From assembly GCA_020445255.1 (NCBI GenBank), contig JAGRGY010000001.1, positions 99,810 to 163,809 of the forward strand: a DNA stretch of 64,000 nucleotides, written 5' to 3'. Below the pieces are notes generated by a model, which did no database searches, was not told the origin of the DNA, and worked only from the letters and a program-made list of their open reading frames with translations. Of the stretch, positions 8,601 through 20,382 are shown piece after piece. This DNA comes from Gammaproteobacteria bacterium. GTDB taxonomy: Bacteria; Pseudomonadota; Gammaproteobacteria; Chromatiales; Chromatiaceae. Every line of letters begins with the position of its first letter. The stretch's first letter is position 1. The position numbers and the translations under genes are program-made.

Positions 8601-9311
8601 CTAATCCTCGCTGAGCTCGATCTCGCCGTTGACACTGACTGTCAGTGTCTGGGTGCCGGCCTCGATACGTGCCGGGGCCACCCCGAAATCGGCCTTGGCG
8701 GCCTCCATCATCACGCCGCGGACCATCGGCATCGGGCCCTGCCGATCGTCGTTGATGTGCAGCTGGACAAGGCGAAAATCCCTTCGCCCCAGCGACTTGG
8801 CGACACTGCGCGCACGCGCCTGGAAACGGTTCAGCGCCGTGTCGGTCAGTGCGTCGACGTGCCGACGGCGCTGCTCGTCCGACACCTGGTAGCCGATCGA
8901 CTGCACCTGGAGCTGTGATTGCAGGCGGGCGACGAGATCGCCGAGCGCACGGCTGTCCTTGCTCTCGAGACGGATCGACTGGCTGACTCGCCAGCCACGG
9001 ATCGTGCCTTTCTCGTAGATCGGGTTGGTGCCGTAGCCGAGCGTCTGGACCTTGATCTCGGGCAGGCTGGCGGCCACGTTCACCGCCCAGTCGATGGCGC
9101 GATTGACCTCGTCGGCCGGCATTGCGGCGTCGCGTCCCTCCGCCTGCGCGGCCATGACCGCGACCATGACATCGTTGTCGACCTCGGTCTGGGCTGTCTC
9201 GCTGAGGCCGATCCGGTTGTAGGTCAGTGGCGTGCCGCCGATAGCCGGCGCGACGGCCAGCAGCGCCCAGCACAGGGTCAGCAGCGGGCCGGGGAACGAG
9301 ATTCTCGACAT
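8601..9311 (-). CDS. SIMPL-domain (DUF541) exported protein
   Basis: A 236-residue protein of the SIMPL/DUF541 family, whose members are periplasmic or surface proteins forming oligomers; their role is poorly known. It starts with a signal peptide (MSRISFPGPLLTLCWALLAVAPAIG). The body begins YNRIGLSETAQTEVDNDVM and keeps the family's two-part layout, with VQTLGYGTNPIYEKG and GWRVSQSIRLESKD near residues 90-120 and the closing strand QTLTVSVNGEIEL. I chose the ATG at 9311, which directly precedes the signal peptide; an upstream in-frame start at 9371 would place a basic tail before it. It is divergent from rpfG. Confidence 0.85.
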   Translation of the reverse strand: MSRISFPGPLLTLCWALLAVAPAIGGTPLTYNRIGLSETAQTEVDNDVMVAVMAAQAEGRDAAMPADEVNRAIDWAVNVAASLPEIKVQTLGYGTNPIYEKGTIRGWRVSQSIRLESKDSRALGDLVARLQSQLQVQSIGYQVSDEQRRRHVDALTDTALNRFQARARSVAKSLGRRDFRLVQLHINDDRQGPMPMVRGVMMEAAKADFGVAPARIEAGTQTLTVSVNGEIELSED

Positions 9312-9556
9312 GTCAGGGCTCCGTGATCGGGGATGCCCGCGCAAGCATAGCGGACCCGGGACCGCCGGCAACAGGTCGGCCGGCGACCCAATGCGGTCCG
9401 GCGCAGCGCACCGGCCCCGATCCGTCCCCAGCCCGGACGGGGGCGGCCGCTATCCCGTTAAGTCCTTATTTTCCGGCTGATTCCGCCGCTAAGCGGTTGA
9501 CAAAGACAGAACGGACGTGGAATCTCGCCTATGTTAAGTTTCCGGGGACAGTCTTG

Positions 9557-10609
9557 ATGTCGCGAGTGCTGATAGTCGACGATCAGCTGATCAGCCGCAT
9601 GATCCTCGAGCAGCTCGTCCGCTCGATCGGCGGCGAGACCGAGGCGGTGTCGTTTGCCGACCCGATCAAGGCGCTCGAGTGGGCGAAGGAAAACCCGCAC
9701 GACCTGGTACTGACCGACCTCAAGATGCCGAATATGAACGGCGTCGAATTCACCCAGTGGCTGCGCAACACGCCGAGCTGTGTCGACGTGCCGATCATCG
9801 TCATCACGTGCATGGACGATCAGTCGACGCGCTACCGCGCGCTCGAGGCCGGTGCGACAGATTTTCTCACCAAACCGATCGATCACCACGAGTGCCGGGC
9901 ACGCTGTAGAAACCTGCTCAAGCTGCGCCAGCAGCAAGGCATAATACGTGACCGCGCGCGCTGGCTGGAAAAGGAGATCGCCGAGAAGACGCGCGAACTG
10001 GCGCTGCGTGAGCGCGAGACACTGCTGCGCCTGGCCAAGGCCGGCGAGTATCGCGACAGCGACACCAACGGCCACGTGCATCGCATGGCGGAGACCACCC
10101 GCCTCATCGCCGCCACGCTGGGCAAGGACAGCGACTACTGCAACGTGATCGAGCAGGCGGCGCCGATGCACGACATCGGCAAGATCGGGGTGCCGGACAA
10201 CATCCTGTTGAAGCCCGGCAAGCTGACGTCGGAAGAACGCCAGATAATGATGCATCACGCCCAGATCGGTTATGAGATCCTGCGCGACAGCCCCTCCCAG
10301 TACCTGCAGTACGGCGCGACGATCGCCTGGTGCCACCACGAGCGTTACGACGGAGGCGGTTATCCGCGCGGGCTTTCCGGGTCGGAGATCCCGCTCGAGG
10401 CGCGCATTGTGGCAATCGCCGACGTATTCGATGCGCTGCTGTCGAAACGCCCGTACAAGCAGCCATGGACACTGGACCGCGCGGTGGACCTGATCCAATC
10501 CGAGTCCGGACGCCATTTCGACCCTGAATGTGTCGAGGCCCTGATGGAAAACCTCGATCACATCGCGACGTCGCGTAGCGTTTCGGCGACGGGGTCATGG
10601 ACCCGGTGA
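9557..10609 (+). CDS. rpfG: RpfG-type response regulator with HD-GYP phosphodiesterase domain
   Basis: A 350-residue two-domain regulator. Residues 1-120 are a receiver domain with acidic residues D8-D9, phospho-acceptor D54 (VLTDLKMP) and K107. A coiled linker around 130-165 leads into an HD-GYP domain with H205-D206 (MHDIGKIG) and HHERYDGGGYP at 260-270, the full catalytic signature for hydrolysis of cyclic di-GMP. In xanthomonads RpfG is activated by RpfC when DSF fatty acid is sensed and lowers cyclic di-GMP. The kinase gene follows after 12 bp, matching that pairing. The ATG at 9557 starts the receiver domain exactly; upstream in-frame sequence is unrelated. Confidence 0.93.
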   Translation: MSRVLIVDDQLISRMILEQLVRSIGGETEAVSFADPIKALEWAKENPHDLVLTDLKMPNMNGVEFTQWLRNTPSCVDVPIIVITCMDDQSTRYRALEAGATDFLTKPIDHHECRARCRNLLKLRQQQGIIRDRARWLEKEIAEKTRELALRERETLLRLAKAGEYRDSDTNGHVHRMAETTRLIAATLGKDSDYCNVIEQAAPMHDIGKIGVPDNILLKPGKLTSEERQIMMHHAQIGYEILRDSPSQYLQYGATIAWCHHERYDGGGYPRGLSGSEIPLEARIVAIADVFDALLSKRPYKQPWTLDRAVDLIQSESGRHFDPECVEALMENLDHIATSRSVSATGSWTR

Positions 10610-10621
10610 GCAGGGAATGCG

Positions 10622-13174
<2,553 letters not shown>

Positions 13175-13186
13175 GGCCGCCGGTCT

Positions 13187-14071
13187 TCATACTGCGGCGA
13201 TCGCAGCGGGTGCGCGACCCGATTTGTCCTGCGAGCGCACCAGCCGGTCCATGATCTTCAGATCGCGGTCGTTCAAGCGCAGTGCGGCATCCACCCAGAT
13301 TTGCGTCACCCGTTCCAATTCTTCGTAGGTTACGGGATTCGTGACCTGGCGTACGGCCTGCATTGCGACCATTGCATTGGGCGAGCGGCGGCGCCGTTCG
13401 GCGATGTAGTCGCGTACCATCTGTTCGCCTTCGCCCGGTTCGGCGAGGTGATCGACCACGCCGAGTTCGTGCAATTCCTCGGCCTGCCATATCTTGCCGC
13501 TGAGGATCACCCGCTCGGTCTCGGTTGGCCCCAGGCGGCGCGACAGGAAACTGTAGGCGCCCATGCCGGGGAAGAGATTGAACATGACTTCAGGCAGACC
13601 CATCTGAGATCCGCGTTCCGCAACGATGACATTGCACGCCAGCGCCGCCTCCATGCCCCCACCCAGTGCGGTGCCCTGCACCAGGCCGATCGATGTCATC
13701 GGCAATCCTGCACTGGTGTGTGCGAGGTGCACCGCATCGATGCACGACAGCGCGTAATGCTCCAATCCGACACGGTCGCGTGCCTTGATCAGGCGTTTGA
13801 ACAGGGCCAGGTCGCCGCCGAGGTTGAAGACCCCGGGCGTGCGCGAACCCACGACGAAGAAACAGGGTTGTCCCGCGTTGGCTGCGGCCTCGATCTCATC
13901 GACCGGAAGGCGTGACGGGAGCGTGCTGATCTCGGCGAGTAGATCGGTATTGAAGCAGGGACGCGGATGGGGCCGCCAGTGGCACCATACAGTTCCCTCG
14001 CTCTCGTTCCAGTCAACCTCCAACTGCTCGAATAAGGTGATTTCGGTGGCCGCAGACGTATCGATAGACAT
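13187..14071 (-). CDS. rpfF: RpfF-type DSF synthase (crotonase family)
   Basis: A 294-residue crotonase-fold enzyme that should make diffusible signal factor, a cis-2-unsaturated fatty acid, from acyl-ACP by dehydration and thioester cleavage. From the ATG at 14071 the two glutamates known to be essential in Xanthomonas RpfF fall at exactly residues 141 (GGGMEAALAC) and 161 (MGLPEVMFN), followed by the characteristic NLFPGMGAYSFLSRRLG. A GAGGAG ribosome site lies 7 bases before this ATG, supporting it over the upstream start at 14098. Location next to rpfG-rpfC confirms the assignment. An rpfB-like acyl-CoA ligase is not adjacent. Confidence 0.93.
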   Translation of the reverse strand: MSIDTSAATEITLFEQLEVDWNESEGTVWCHWRPHPRPCFNTDLLAEISTLPSRLPVDEIEAAANAGQPCFFVVGSRTPGVFNLGGDLALFKRLIKARDRVGLEHYALSCIDAVHLAHTSAGLPMTSIGLVQGTALGGGMEAALACNVIVAERGSQMGLPEVMFNLFPGMGAYSFLSRRLGPTETERVILSGKIWQAEELHELGVVDHLAEPGEGEQMVRDYIAERRRRSPNAMVAMQAVRQVTNPVTYEELERVTQIWVDAALRLNDRDLKIMDRLVRSQDKSGRAPAAIAAV

Positions 14072-14328
14072 GGTTGGTCTCCTCACGAGGGTCGTCATGT
14101 AATTATGTGCAACAGGCCGATGGCCTGCGCAGTCAGGGTACGACTACATGAAGCAGATTCTCAATGAAAATTTTGCGACATATCCAGGGCTTAAACCGAA
14201 GGAACGGGTTTTTGGCGTTATTAACCCGCGGCGGGTTGCAGCGGCCGCCTTGGGTTTGGGCGGGAACCTGGCGACGGTGGTTCGTCGGCGGGGCTGGCGA
14301 CGGGGGCTTGCGCTTGACCCCGGGAACG

Positions 14329-14355
14329 AAAAAACCCCGCACCGGGGTGCGGGGT
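14329..14355 (-). terminator. Rho-independent terminator of the sulfur globule protein gene
   Basis: On the minus strand a 9-bp GC stem (CCCCGCACC with GGTGCGGGG) is followed by a run of six T. It lies about 50 bp after the stop codon of the Gly/Tyr-rich protein gene and makes that gene a single transcription unit together with the promoter at 14863-14890. Confidence 0.85.
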
Positions 14356-14402
14356 CCTGATCGACCGCGTCGGCGGTCGGCCACTCGCCGTGCGGGCGAG
14401 GT

Positions 14403-14765
14403 TTACTGAGCGGCTTCGGCCGGCGGCGCCTCAGGCGCGACCGGTGCGACCGGCGCGTAGCCGTAACCATACGGCGCGCCGTACGGTGCGCCCCAGTACG
14501 GGGCGCTGTAGTTGTAACCGCGGCCCCAGCCGTCGCCGTAGCCGTAACCGTTGCCGTAACCGCGCATGTTGGTGTGGCCGCGGCCCGAGAAGTTCATGCT
14601 GAACGTGCCTTCGCCAGCAGCGTCACCGGCGCCGTCGAGCACACCGTTGGTGTAACCGTTGCCGTAGCCATAGCCGTTGTTGTAGCTGTTGTCGTATCCG
14701 TTGCCCCACCATGCAGAAGCCTGGGCGGCGGCAAGGACTGCAGCGATAGCGATGATCTTTTTCAT
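14403..14765 (-). CDS. Sulfur globule protein-like Gly/Tyr/Asn-rich exported protein
   Basis: A 120-residue protein with a signal peptide ([18 protein letters not shown]) and a mature part dominated by Gly, Tyr, Asn and Pro. It has repeats of the kind NGYGYGNGY and a C-terminal run of [18 protein letters not shown]. This matches the style of the sulfur globule envelope proteins of purple sulfur bacteria and other sulfur oxidisers, which coat periplasmic sulfur stored during sulfide or thiosulfate oxidation. The ATG at 14765 has a GGAG ribosome site and directly starts the signal peptide. It is transcribed alone from a near-consensus promoter and ends at a strong terminator, which fits high expression. 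A generic low-complexity exported protein remains possible. Confidence 0.75.
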   Translation of the reverse strand: MKKIIAIAAVLAAAQASAWWGNGYDNSYNNGYGYGNGYTNGVLDGAGDAAGEGTFSMNFSGRGHTNMRGYGNGYGYGDGWGRGYNYSAPYWGAPYGAPYGYGYAPVAPVAPEAPPAEAAQ

Positions 14766-14862
14766 GTCGATGTCTCCGAGTGTCTGGCGGGCCGTGCGGG
14801 CCCAGCGCGTTGTTTGGGTACCGCCTTGGGGCGGTCGGCGATACGGGTCGCCGGTGATTAAA

Positions 14863-14890
14863 AGTATATAAGTAAATTCTGATTTGTCAA
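14863..14890 (-). promoter_or_regulatory. Near-consensus sigma-70 promoter for the sulfur globule protein gene
   Basis: On the minus strand TTGACA (14890-14885) is separated by 16 bp from TATACT (14868-14863). The surrounding DNA is far more AT-rich than the rest of the window. The start codon lies about 98 bp downstream, leaving a leader of roughly 90 nt. Confidence 0.75.
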
Positions 14891-15009
14891 TATTGATGCC
14901 GATTGTCGGCCCGCGAAAATTCAATGACCAGGGCGCAAGAAACCTCATGTGCCTGTTGTGCACTGCACAGTTATGCTGCAACGCGATGTCCGCTGTGGAG
15001 GCAAACCTA

Positions 15010-16401
15010 ATGAGCCAGGTATTCGATCTGCTGATCGTCGGTGGTGGTGTTTCAGGATCGGCGCTGCTCTACCTGGCGGCCAGGTACACCGACCTCCAGC
15101 ACGTCGGCATGCTGGAAAAATATGCGGCGCCGGCGCGCGTGAATTCCTTGCACAGCAACAATAGCCAGACCCTGCATTGCGGCGACATCGAAACCAATTA
15201 CAGTCTCGAGAAGGCGCTGAAGGTGCAGCGTGCCGCGCGCATGGTGGAGAACTACGCCACTGCGCAGCCCGACATCGACCACCTGATCTTTCGCTATTCG
15301 AAGATGGTCTTGGGGGTCGGGGACAGGGAGTGCGGGCAGCTGCGCGCCCGGTTCGAGACCTTGTCTCCCCACTACCCCGGTCTACGCCTGCTCGAGCCCC
15401 GCGATATTGCCCGCATCGAACCCGCGGTGGCGTACAGCGGCGGCAGCGCGCGCCATGACGAGATCATCGCCCTGGGTTCCGAAGGTGAATACACCGCGGT
15501 CAATTTCGAGGCACTGGCGCGCTCGTTCGTGCGTCAGGCCCAGCGCTGCCAGGGCAAGCAGATCGACGTCGGCTACAACCAGCAGGTGCGTCACATCAAG
15601 CGTCAGGGCGAGCTGTTCATCGTCGAGAGCGGCACCACCAGTTTCCAGGCGCGTTCGATCGTGGTTTGTGCCGGCGGGCACAGCCTCAAGCTCGCGCACG
15701 ATCTCGGTTATGGCCACCATTTCTCGGTGCTGCCGGTCGCCGGCAGTTACTATTTCACGCCGCAGGTCCTGCGCGGCAAGGTGTACACGGTACAGAACGA
15801 CAAGCTGCCGTTCGCGGCCATCCACGGCGACCCGGATGTGATGGTGCCGGGCAAGACCCGATGGGGGCCAACGGCGCTGGTACTGCCGGTGCTCGAACGC
15901 TACAACTGGGACACACTGAAAGACTTCATGCGCGTGTTCCGCTTCGACCGCCAGGTGTGGGACGTGCTCTACGACCTGCTCAAGGTGCCGGACATCCGCA
16001 ACTACATGCTGAAGAACTTCCTGTTCGAGGTGCCGGTACTGCGGCGTGCGCTGTTTCTCAAGGATGCGCGCAAGATCGTGCCCGACCTGAGATACAGGGA
16101 CCTGAAGTTCGCCCATCACGTCGGCGGCATTCGGCCGCAGCTGATCGACAAGGATAACCGCAAGCTGATGATGGGCGAGGCGAAGATCGATACCGGTGTG
16201 GGTGCGGTGTTCAATATGACCCCGTCGCCGGGCGCAACCTGCTGCCTCGAGAACGCCGAGGTCGATATGCGCAAAATCGCCGGGTATCTCGGCGCCCGGG
16301 TCGACGAAGAGGGCTTCGCGCGTGAGCTGCTGGTAGACGACAAGCGTCACGAGGTCGAGGATCTCCCCGCGCACTTCATCAGTGGCGACGCCGCGGCGTG
16401 A
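15010..16401 (+). CDS. mqo: Malate:quinone oxidoreductase
   Basis: A 463-residue FAD-dependent membrane-associated dehydrogenase that oxidises malate to oxaloacetate and passes electrons to quinone, replacing or supplementing NAD-linked malate dehydrogenase. It starts with the dinucleotide-binding motif [20 protein letters not shown] and contains [17 protein letters not shown] near residue 47, typical of the family, and a C-terminal block [20 protein letters not shown]. It is a little shorter than the E. coli enzyme. The ATG at 15010 follows a GGAGG ribosome site; in-frame upstream codons back to 14884 run through the divergent promoter and are unlikely to be translated. Confidence 0.88.
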   Translation: MSQVFDLLIVGGGVSGSALLYLAARYTDLQHVGMLEKYAAPARVNSLHSNNSQTLHCGDIETNYSLEKALKVQRAARMVENYATAQPDIDHLIFRYSKMVLGVGDRECGQLRARFETLSPHYPGLRLLEPRDIARIEPAVAYSGGSARHDEIIALGSEGEYTAVNFEALARSFVRQAQRCQGKQIDVGYNQQVRHIKRQGELFIVESGTTSFQARSIVVCAGGHSLKLAHDLGYGHHFSVLPVAGSYYFTPQVLRGKVYTVQNDKLPFAAIHGDPDVMVPGKTRWGPTALVLPVLERYNWDTLKDFMRVFRFDRQVWDVLYDLLKVPDIRNYMLKNFLFEVPVLRRALFLKDARKIVPDLRYRDLKFAHHVGGIRPQLIDKDNRKLMMGEAKIDTGVGAVFNMTPSPGATCCLENAEVDMRKIAGYLGARVDEEGFARELLVDDKRHEVEDLPAHFISGDAAA

Positions 16402-16526
16402 CCCTGCCCGGGGCGACGCGTTGCCGCGTCGTCGTACACCGCCGCGTCGGATGCTCGATCAAAGCGTGACATTGACGCCGGTGCGGCGGTCATAATCGGT
16501 TTCCACGAACACGCCGGGCCGTCACG

Positions 16527-17132
16527 ATGCTGCTACGTCATTCCCACACCTCACCCTACGTGCGCAAGGTGGTCGCGTTGCTGCACGAGACGGGGCTCGT
16601 CGACCGGGTCGACATCGAGAGCGTCGACGGCTGGTCGGAACCGGAACGGCTCACCGACGAGAACCCGCTGTCGATGGTGCCGACGCTGGTGCTCGACGAC
16701 GGCAGCAGCCTGTACGACAGCCCGGTGATCTGCGAATACCTCGACGGCCTGCACCGCGGCCCTCGCATGATCCCTGAAGCGGGCGCTCGGCGCTGGCAGG
16801 TACTGCGCGAGCAGGCCCTGGCCGACGGCGTGCTCGACTGCGCGATCCTGGTGATGATGGAGCAGGTCAAACGCCCCGAGGCGTTGCGCTGGGACTGGTG
16901 GTTGGGCATTAAGCAGCGCGCGATCCTGCGCGCGCTCGACCAGCTCGAACGCGAGGCGCCCGCCTGGAGAGACCGCGTCGACCTCGGTGTGATCGCGATC
17001 GCGAGCGCCCTCGGTTACCTCGACCTGCGGGGTGGCGTGGGTGCGTGGCGCGAGGGGCGGCCGGCACTGGCCGCCTGGTTCGAGGCATTTGCCGCGCGTC
17101 CGTCGATGCGGGCCAGTGCGCCGCCGGCCTGA
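16527..17132 (+). CDS. Glutathione S-transferase family protein
   Basis: A 201-residue protein with the usual GST layout: an N-terminal thioredoxin-like domain (residues 1-78) with SPYVRKVVALL at the position of the catalytic loop, the cis-proline segment MVPTLVLDDG, and the glutathione gamma-glutamyl contact DSP (YDSPVICEYLDGL); and a C-terminal helical domain. The substrate is unknown. It ends 4 bp before the photolyase start, so the two are probably cotranscribed. Confidence 0.87.
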   Translation: MLLRHSHTSPYVRKVVALLHETGLVDRVDIESVDGWSEPERLTDENPLSMVPTLVLDDGSSLYDSPVICEYLDGLHRGPRMIPEAGARRWQVLREQALADGVLDCAILVMMEQVKRPEALRWDWWLGIKQRAILRALDQLEREAPAWRDRVDLGVIAIASALGYLDLRGGVGAWREGRPALAAWFEAFAARPSMRASAPPA

Positions 17133-17136
17133 TCCG

Positions 17137-18552
17137 ATGTCGCTGGCGATCGTCTGGTTTCGACGCGACCTGCGCCTGTCCGACAACCCGGCGCTTGCCG
17201 ATGCGCTGGCGCGGCATCGCTACGTGCTGCCGGTGTACATTCACGCACCCGGAGAGGACGGGGTGTGGGCCGCCGGCGCGGCCTCGAACTGGTGGTTGCA
17301 CCATGCGCTCGACGATCTGTCGCAGCAACTCGATGCCCGCCTGCTGGTGCGCCGCGGCCCGGTGCTCGACACGCTGCTGGCACTGATTGCGGACAGTGGC
17401 GCCGAGGCCGTGTACTGGAACCGGTTGTACGAGCCGGCGGCGATCGAACGCGACACCGCGATCAAGCGTCGCCTGCGTGCCGAGGGCATCGATGCAGGCA
17501 GCCACAATGCGGCGTTGCTGTTCGAACCCTGGGAGGTCAGCACCCGGCAGGAGCGGCCCTACCGTGTGTTCACGCCGTTCTGGAAGGAGCTGGTCGCGCG
17601 CGGTCTGCCGTCGACCCGGCAGGCGCTGCCGCAACTGACGGGTCGCCTGATCGGCGCCGAACACCTGCGGGCGCTCGACCCTGAACCACTGGACTCGCTC
17701 GGGCTGCTGCCGCGCATCCGGTGGGACGACGGCATCGCCGGGACCTGGGAGCCGACCCGTGCCGGCGCCGAGGCGCGGCTCGACGAGTTCCTCGCCAGCG
17801 GACTGCGGCACTATCAATCGGGTCGCGACCTACCGGCCAAAGACCGGGTCTCGCGCCTGTCGCCGTACCTGCACTTCGGACAACTCGGTCCGCGCGAGCT
17901 GGTCGCCGCCTGCCGTGCCGGAGGCGGGGGCGCGGACGCGTACCTGCGCGAGCTCGGTTGGCGTGAATTCGCGCACCACCTGCTGTACCACTTTCCGCAC
18001 ACCAGCGACGAACCGCTCGACGAGCGTTTTGCAGCGTTTCCGTGGCGCGCCGGCGACGCGCAGCTCGCCGCCTGGCAGACGGGCCGCACCGGCGTGCCGC
18101 TGGTCGACGCCGGGATGCGCCAGCTGTGGCAGACGGGTTGGATGCACAACCGCGTACGCATGATCGTGGCGTCGTTCCTGACCAAGAACCTGCTTTTGCC
18201 GTGGCAGGCCGGTGCGCGCTGGTTCTGGGACACGCTGATCGATGCCGATCTCGCCAACAACACGCTGGGTTGGCAATGGACCGCCGGCTGTGGCGCCGAC
18301 GCCGCGCCGTACTTCCGCGTGTTCAACCCGGTGCTGCAGGGTGAGCGGTTCGATGCGAACGGCGACTATGTGCGCCGGTGGGTACCGGAATTGGCGCGCC
18401 TGCCCGACAAGTGGGTGCAGCGGCCCTGGGAGGCATCGGCAGTGGTGCTGGAGGAAGCAGGTGTCAGGCTTGGTCAGGATTACCCGCACCCGCTGGTCGA
18501 TCTGAAGGCGAGCCGCGAGCGGGCGCTCGCGGCGTGGGGTCGGGTCAAATAA
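17137..18552 (+). CDS. phrB: Deoxyribodipyrimidine photolyase
   Basis: A 471-residue class I CPD photolyase, which uses blue light and FADH- to split cyclobutane pyrimidine dimers. It begins LAIVWFRRDLRLSDNPAL, the antenna-domain signature, and carries the C-terminal FAD and DNA-binding blocks GVPLVDAGMRQLWQTGWMHNRVRM and ADLANNTLGWQWTAGCGADAAPYFRVFNP. Length is standard. The ATG at 17137 gives the expected N-terminus and lies 4 bp after the GST gene. A photolyase implies the organism, or its recent ancestor, sees light. Confidence 0.93.
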   Translation: MSLAIVWFRRDLRLSDNPALADALARHRYVLPVYIHAPGEDGVWAAGAASNWWLHHALDDLSQQLDARLLVRRGPVLDTLLALIADSGAEAVYWNRLYEPAAIERDTAIKRRLRAEGIDAGSHNAALLFEPWEVSTRQERPYRVFTPFWKELVARGLPSTRQALPQLTGRLIGAEHLRALDPEPLDSLGLLPRIRWDDGIAGTWEPTRAGAEARLDEFLASGLRHYQSGRDLPAKDRVSRLSPYLHFGQLGPRELVAACRAGGGGADAYLRELGWREFAHHLLYHFPHTSDEPLDERFAAFPWRAGDAQLAAWQTGRTGVPLVDAGMRQLWQTGWMHNRVRMIVASFLTKNLLLPWQAGARWFWDTLIDADLANNTLGWQWTAGCGADAAPYFRVFNPVLQGERFDANGDYVRRWVPELARLPDKWVQRPWEASAVVLEEAGVRLGQDYPHPLVDLKASRERALAAWGRVK

Positions 18553-18578
18553 CGCTGGCGCGACCGATCGCCAACGGT

Positions 18579-18767
18579 TCAGTCAGTGCGGTTGTCCCGC
18601 GGCAGCCGCGCCGTGGCGGCGCAGTTCTGGGTCGCATTCAAGGTCTGTGCCTGCATCTGGTATTCGGCGCGACGTTTGAGGTACGCGCCCTTGCGCAGAT
18701 CGCCATGATGTGGCTCGTTGTCATCCTCGGCCGCCGCGTAAGGCAGCGATGAGCGTGCGCTGTTCAT
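18579..18767 (-). CDS. Possible small protein
   Basis: A 62-codon frame beginning MNSARSSLPYAAAEDDNEPHH. A GGAG ribosome-binding sequence lies 5 bases before the ATG, which is the main reason to list it. The product is hydrophilic, rich in Ala, Arg, Asn and Gln, with no signal peptide, and no family is recognised. It converges on the photolyase gene. It could be a chance frame. Confidence 0.4.
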   Translation of the reverse strand: MNSARSSLPYAAAEDDNEPHHGDLRKGAYLKRRAEYQMQAQTLNATQNCAATARLPRDNRTD

Positions 18768-19160
18768 CTGGGCTCCATTTCCTGTAAGTGGTTGCTACGC
18801 CTGGGACGTCGGCCTCTGTGGGCCGGTTAATCGTTCGCCGGGCCCCCTATATGTAGACTATCTGCGTGAACTTTTGGTGACATAGGTTAAGAAAGTTCCT
18901 GCATGTGCGGGCTTTTCTGACGCAGGTCACGTAGGTGCGCGTCGACAGAGGCGGCGGGTTGCATCACAGGGGGGCCTGGCAGGGCGCTTGAGCACGCGCG
19001 CGCTGTGGGTACCGTTCAGCTCGGGGTTCGCGGACAACCGCTCTGAGACTGCGTTGTTTTGGTGCGTTTGCCGGACGGATCCCGTGTCGACCCGGTGTCC
19101 GGCGTCTCCGATCTTGATGCGTATTCGACCGCAAGCGACCGGGGCGGCACTGCCGTACCG
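18768..19160. other. Intergenic region without a supported gene
   Basis: About 390 bp with several short frames but none supported. The segment near 18850-18900 is AT-richer than its surroundings and may hold a promoter for the small gene on the minus strand. No terminator, tRNA or repeat was found. Confidence 0.4.
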
Positions 19161-19628
19161 TCAGCCGGTCACCCGGGCGTCCGCGATTGCCGCCAAAACC
19201 ATTGTCGCAACGACCAGCACGGTCAACGGCAGGCGCAACTGGCGGTAATGGTCATCCAGCACCGGCAGCAGGTAGCGGTCGACGACCAGGATCAGGGTGA
19301 ACAGGACGCCGAACCCGACAAACGCGAACCCGGGCGGCAGTGCGAGAAGGGTCCATGCCAGCAGCGCCGGCATCACGCCCCAGCGCAGACGGGCGTGGTG
19401 CAGGCCATCGCGGTCGTCCGCGGCCACGCCCCAGTGCACCGCACCGAGGAAACTTGCGATCACCGCGGCATAGTGACGCAGCGTGTCGGTCGCGACCAGG
19501 CGCCAGGCCGGGTCGTCGGTTGCCAGCATCACGCCGACGCAGGTGGCGAACGGGATGACGCCGGCATACCCGAGCCAGCGCCGTTCGCGCTGCCAGTTTT
19601 CGCCCGCCCCGGTCCAGGTGTCGCTCAC
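19161..19628 (-). CDS. DUF3429-type small membrane protein
   Basis: A 155-residue inner-membrane protein with about four to five hydrophobic segments (for example YAGVIPFATCVGVMLA, YAAVIASFLGAVHWGVAA, LALPPGFAFVGFGVLFTLILVVDRYLL). The FLGAVHWG segment is typical of the DUF3429 family, whose function is unknown. The GTG start at 19628 overlaps the stop codon of the glutathione peroxidase gene (GTGA), indicating translational coupling. The same frame continues upstream but that is a shadow of the peroxidase gene. Confidence 0.75.
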   Translation of the reverse strand: MSDTWTGAGENWQRERRWLGYAGVIPFATCVGVMLATDDPAWRLVATDTLRHYAAVIASFLGAVHWGVAADDRDGLHHARLRWGVMPALLAWTLLALPPGFAFVGFGVLFTLILVVDRYLLPVLDDHYRQLRLPLTVLVVATMVLAAIADARVTG

Positions 19629-20185
19629 AGCAGTTTCTCGATCGCGTTGATGATGGTGCCGCTCTGCGGCGATGTGAAGCTCAGGTAGTTGTCGACCAGA
19701 CGTCCGTCGCGGTCGAGCAGGTACTTGTGGAAGTTCCATTTCGGGTATCGCCCGGCGGCCTCGGCCAGGCCCTGGAACAACGGGTCGGCCTGACCCTTGC
19801 GCACGTGCGTCTTGGCGAACATCGGGAAGCGCACGCTGTAGGTCAGGCGGCAGAAATCCTGGATCTGCTGTTCGCTGCCGGGTTCCTGGCTGCCGAAGTC
19901 GTTCGATGGAAAGCCGAGCACGACCAGTCCGCGTTCGCGGTATTTGGCGTAAAGCGCCTCGAGGCCTTCGTATTGGCCGGTGAAGGCGCATTTGCTGGCG
20001 GTGTTGACGACCAGCACCACCTTGCCGTGGTAGGCCTCGGCGAGGTTCACGGTCTCGTCGCTGCCGAGTCGCCGGACGTCGTGGTCCAGCAGGTGCTTGG
20101 TGACCCCCGTGTCGGCGTTGGCCGCGGCGAGCGCGAACGCGCCGATCCACGTCAGCAGCTTGCGGGGATGATGCAGGTATGTCAT
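19625..20185 (-). CDS. Glutathione peroxidase family protein (exported)
   Basis: A 186-residue thiol peroxidase of the GPx family. An N-terminal hydrophobic stretch (LLTWIGAFALAAANA) looks like a signal peptide or anchor, so it probably acts in the periplasm. The catalytic segment VVNTASKCAFTGQYEGLEALY has Cys in place of selenocysteine; VLGFPSNDFGSQEPGS supplies the conserved Gln region and KWNFHKYLLDRDG the conserved Trp and Asn. It should reduce hydrogen peroxide or lipid peroxides. It is the first gene of a pair with the DUF3429 protein. Confidence 0.88.
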   Translation of the reverse strand: MTYLHHPRKLLTWIGAFALAAANADTGVTKHLLDHDVRRLGSDETVNLAEAYHGKVVLVVNTASKCAFTGQYEGLEALYAKYRERGLVVLGFPSNDFGSQEPGSEQQIQDFCRLTYSVRFPMFAKTHVRKGQADPLFQGLAEAAGRYPKWNFHKYLLDRDGRLVDNYLSFTSPQSGTIINAIEKLL

Positions 20186-20382
20186 TGCGATGGCCTGCCT
20201 GGGTGACCGGTGGACGGGCCTAGCGTATCAGAGAAAATGCCTTACATATCAACCGAGAGCCCAAGGCAGCGCGGTGCATTGACGGCGCTTGCGCCGCCGC
20301 ACGGACGGCGCCCCGGTCGATGCGTGCGTTGGCGTTCGCGGGTTTGGGCAACCGGCGGGTGGCCGGAATCCGGCCGTCCGGC

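Noticed and set aside
9497..9502. TTGACA upstream of rpfG as a promoter
   Set aside because: The only -10-like sequence at 17 bp (GAATCT) is poor and a better one lies 27 bp away, so the promoter could not be supported.
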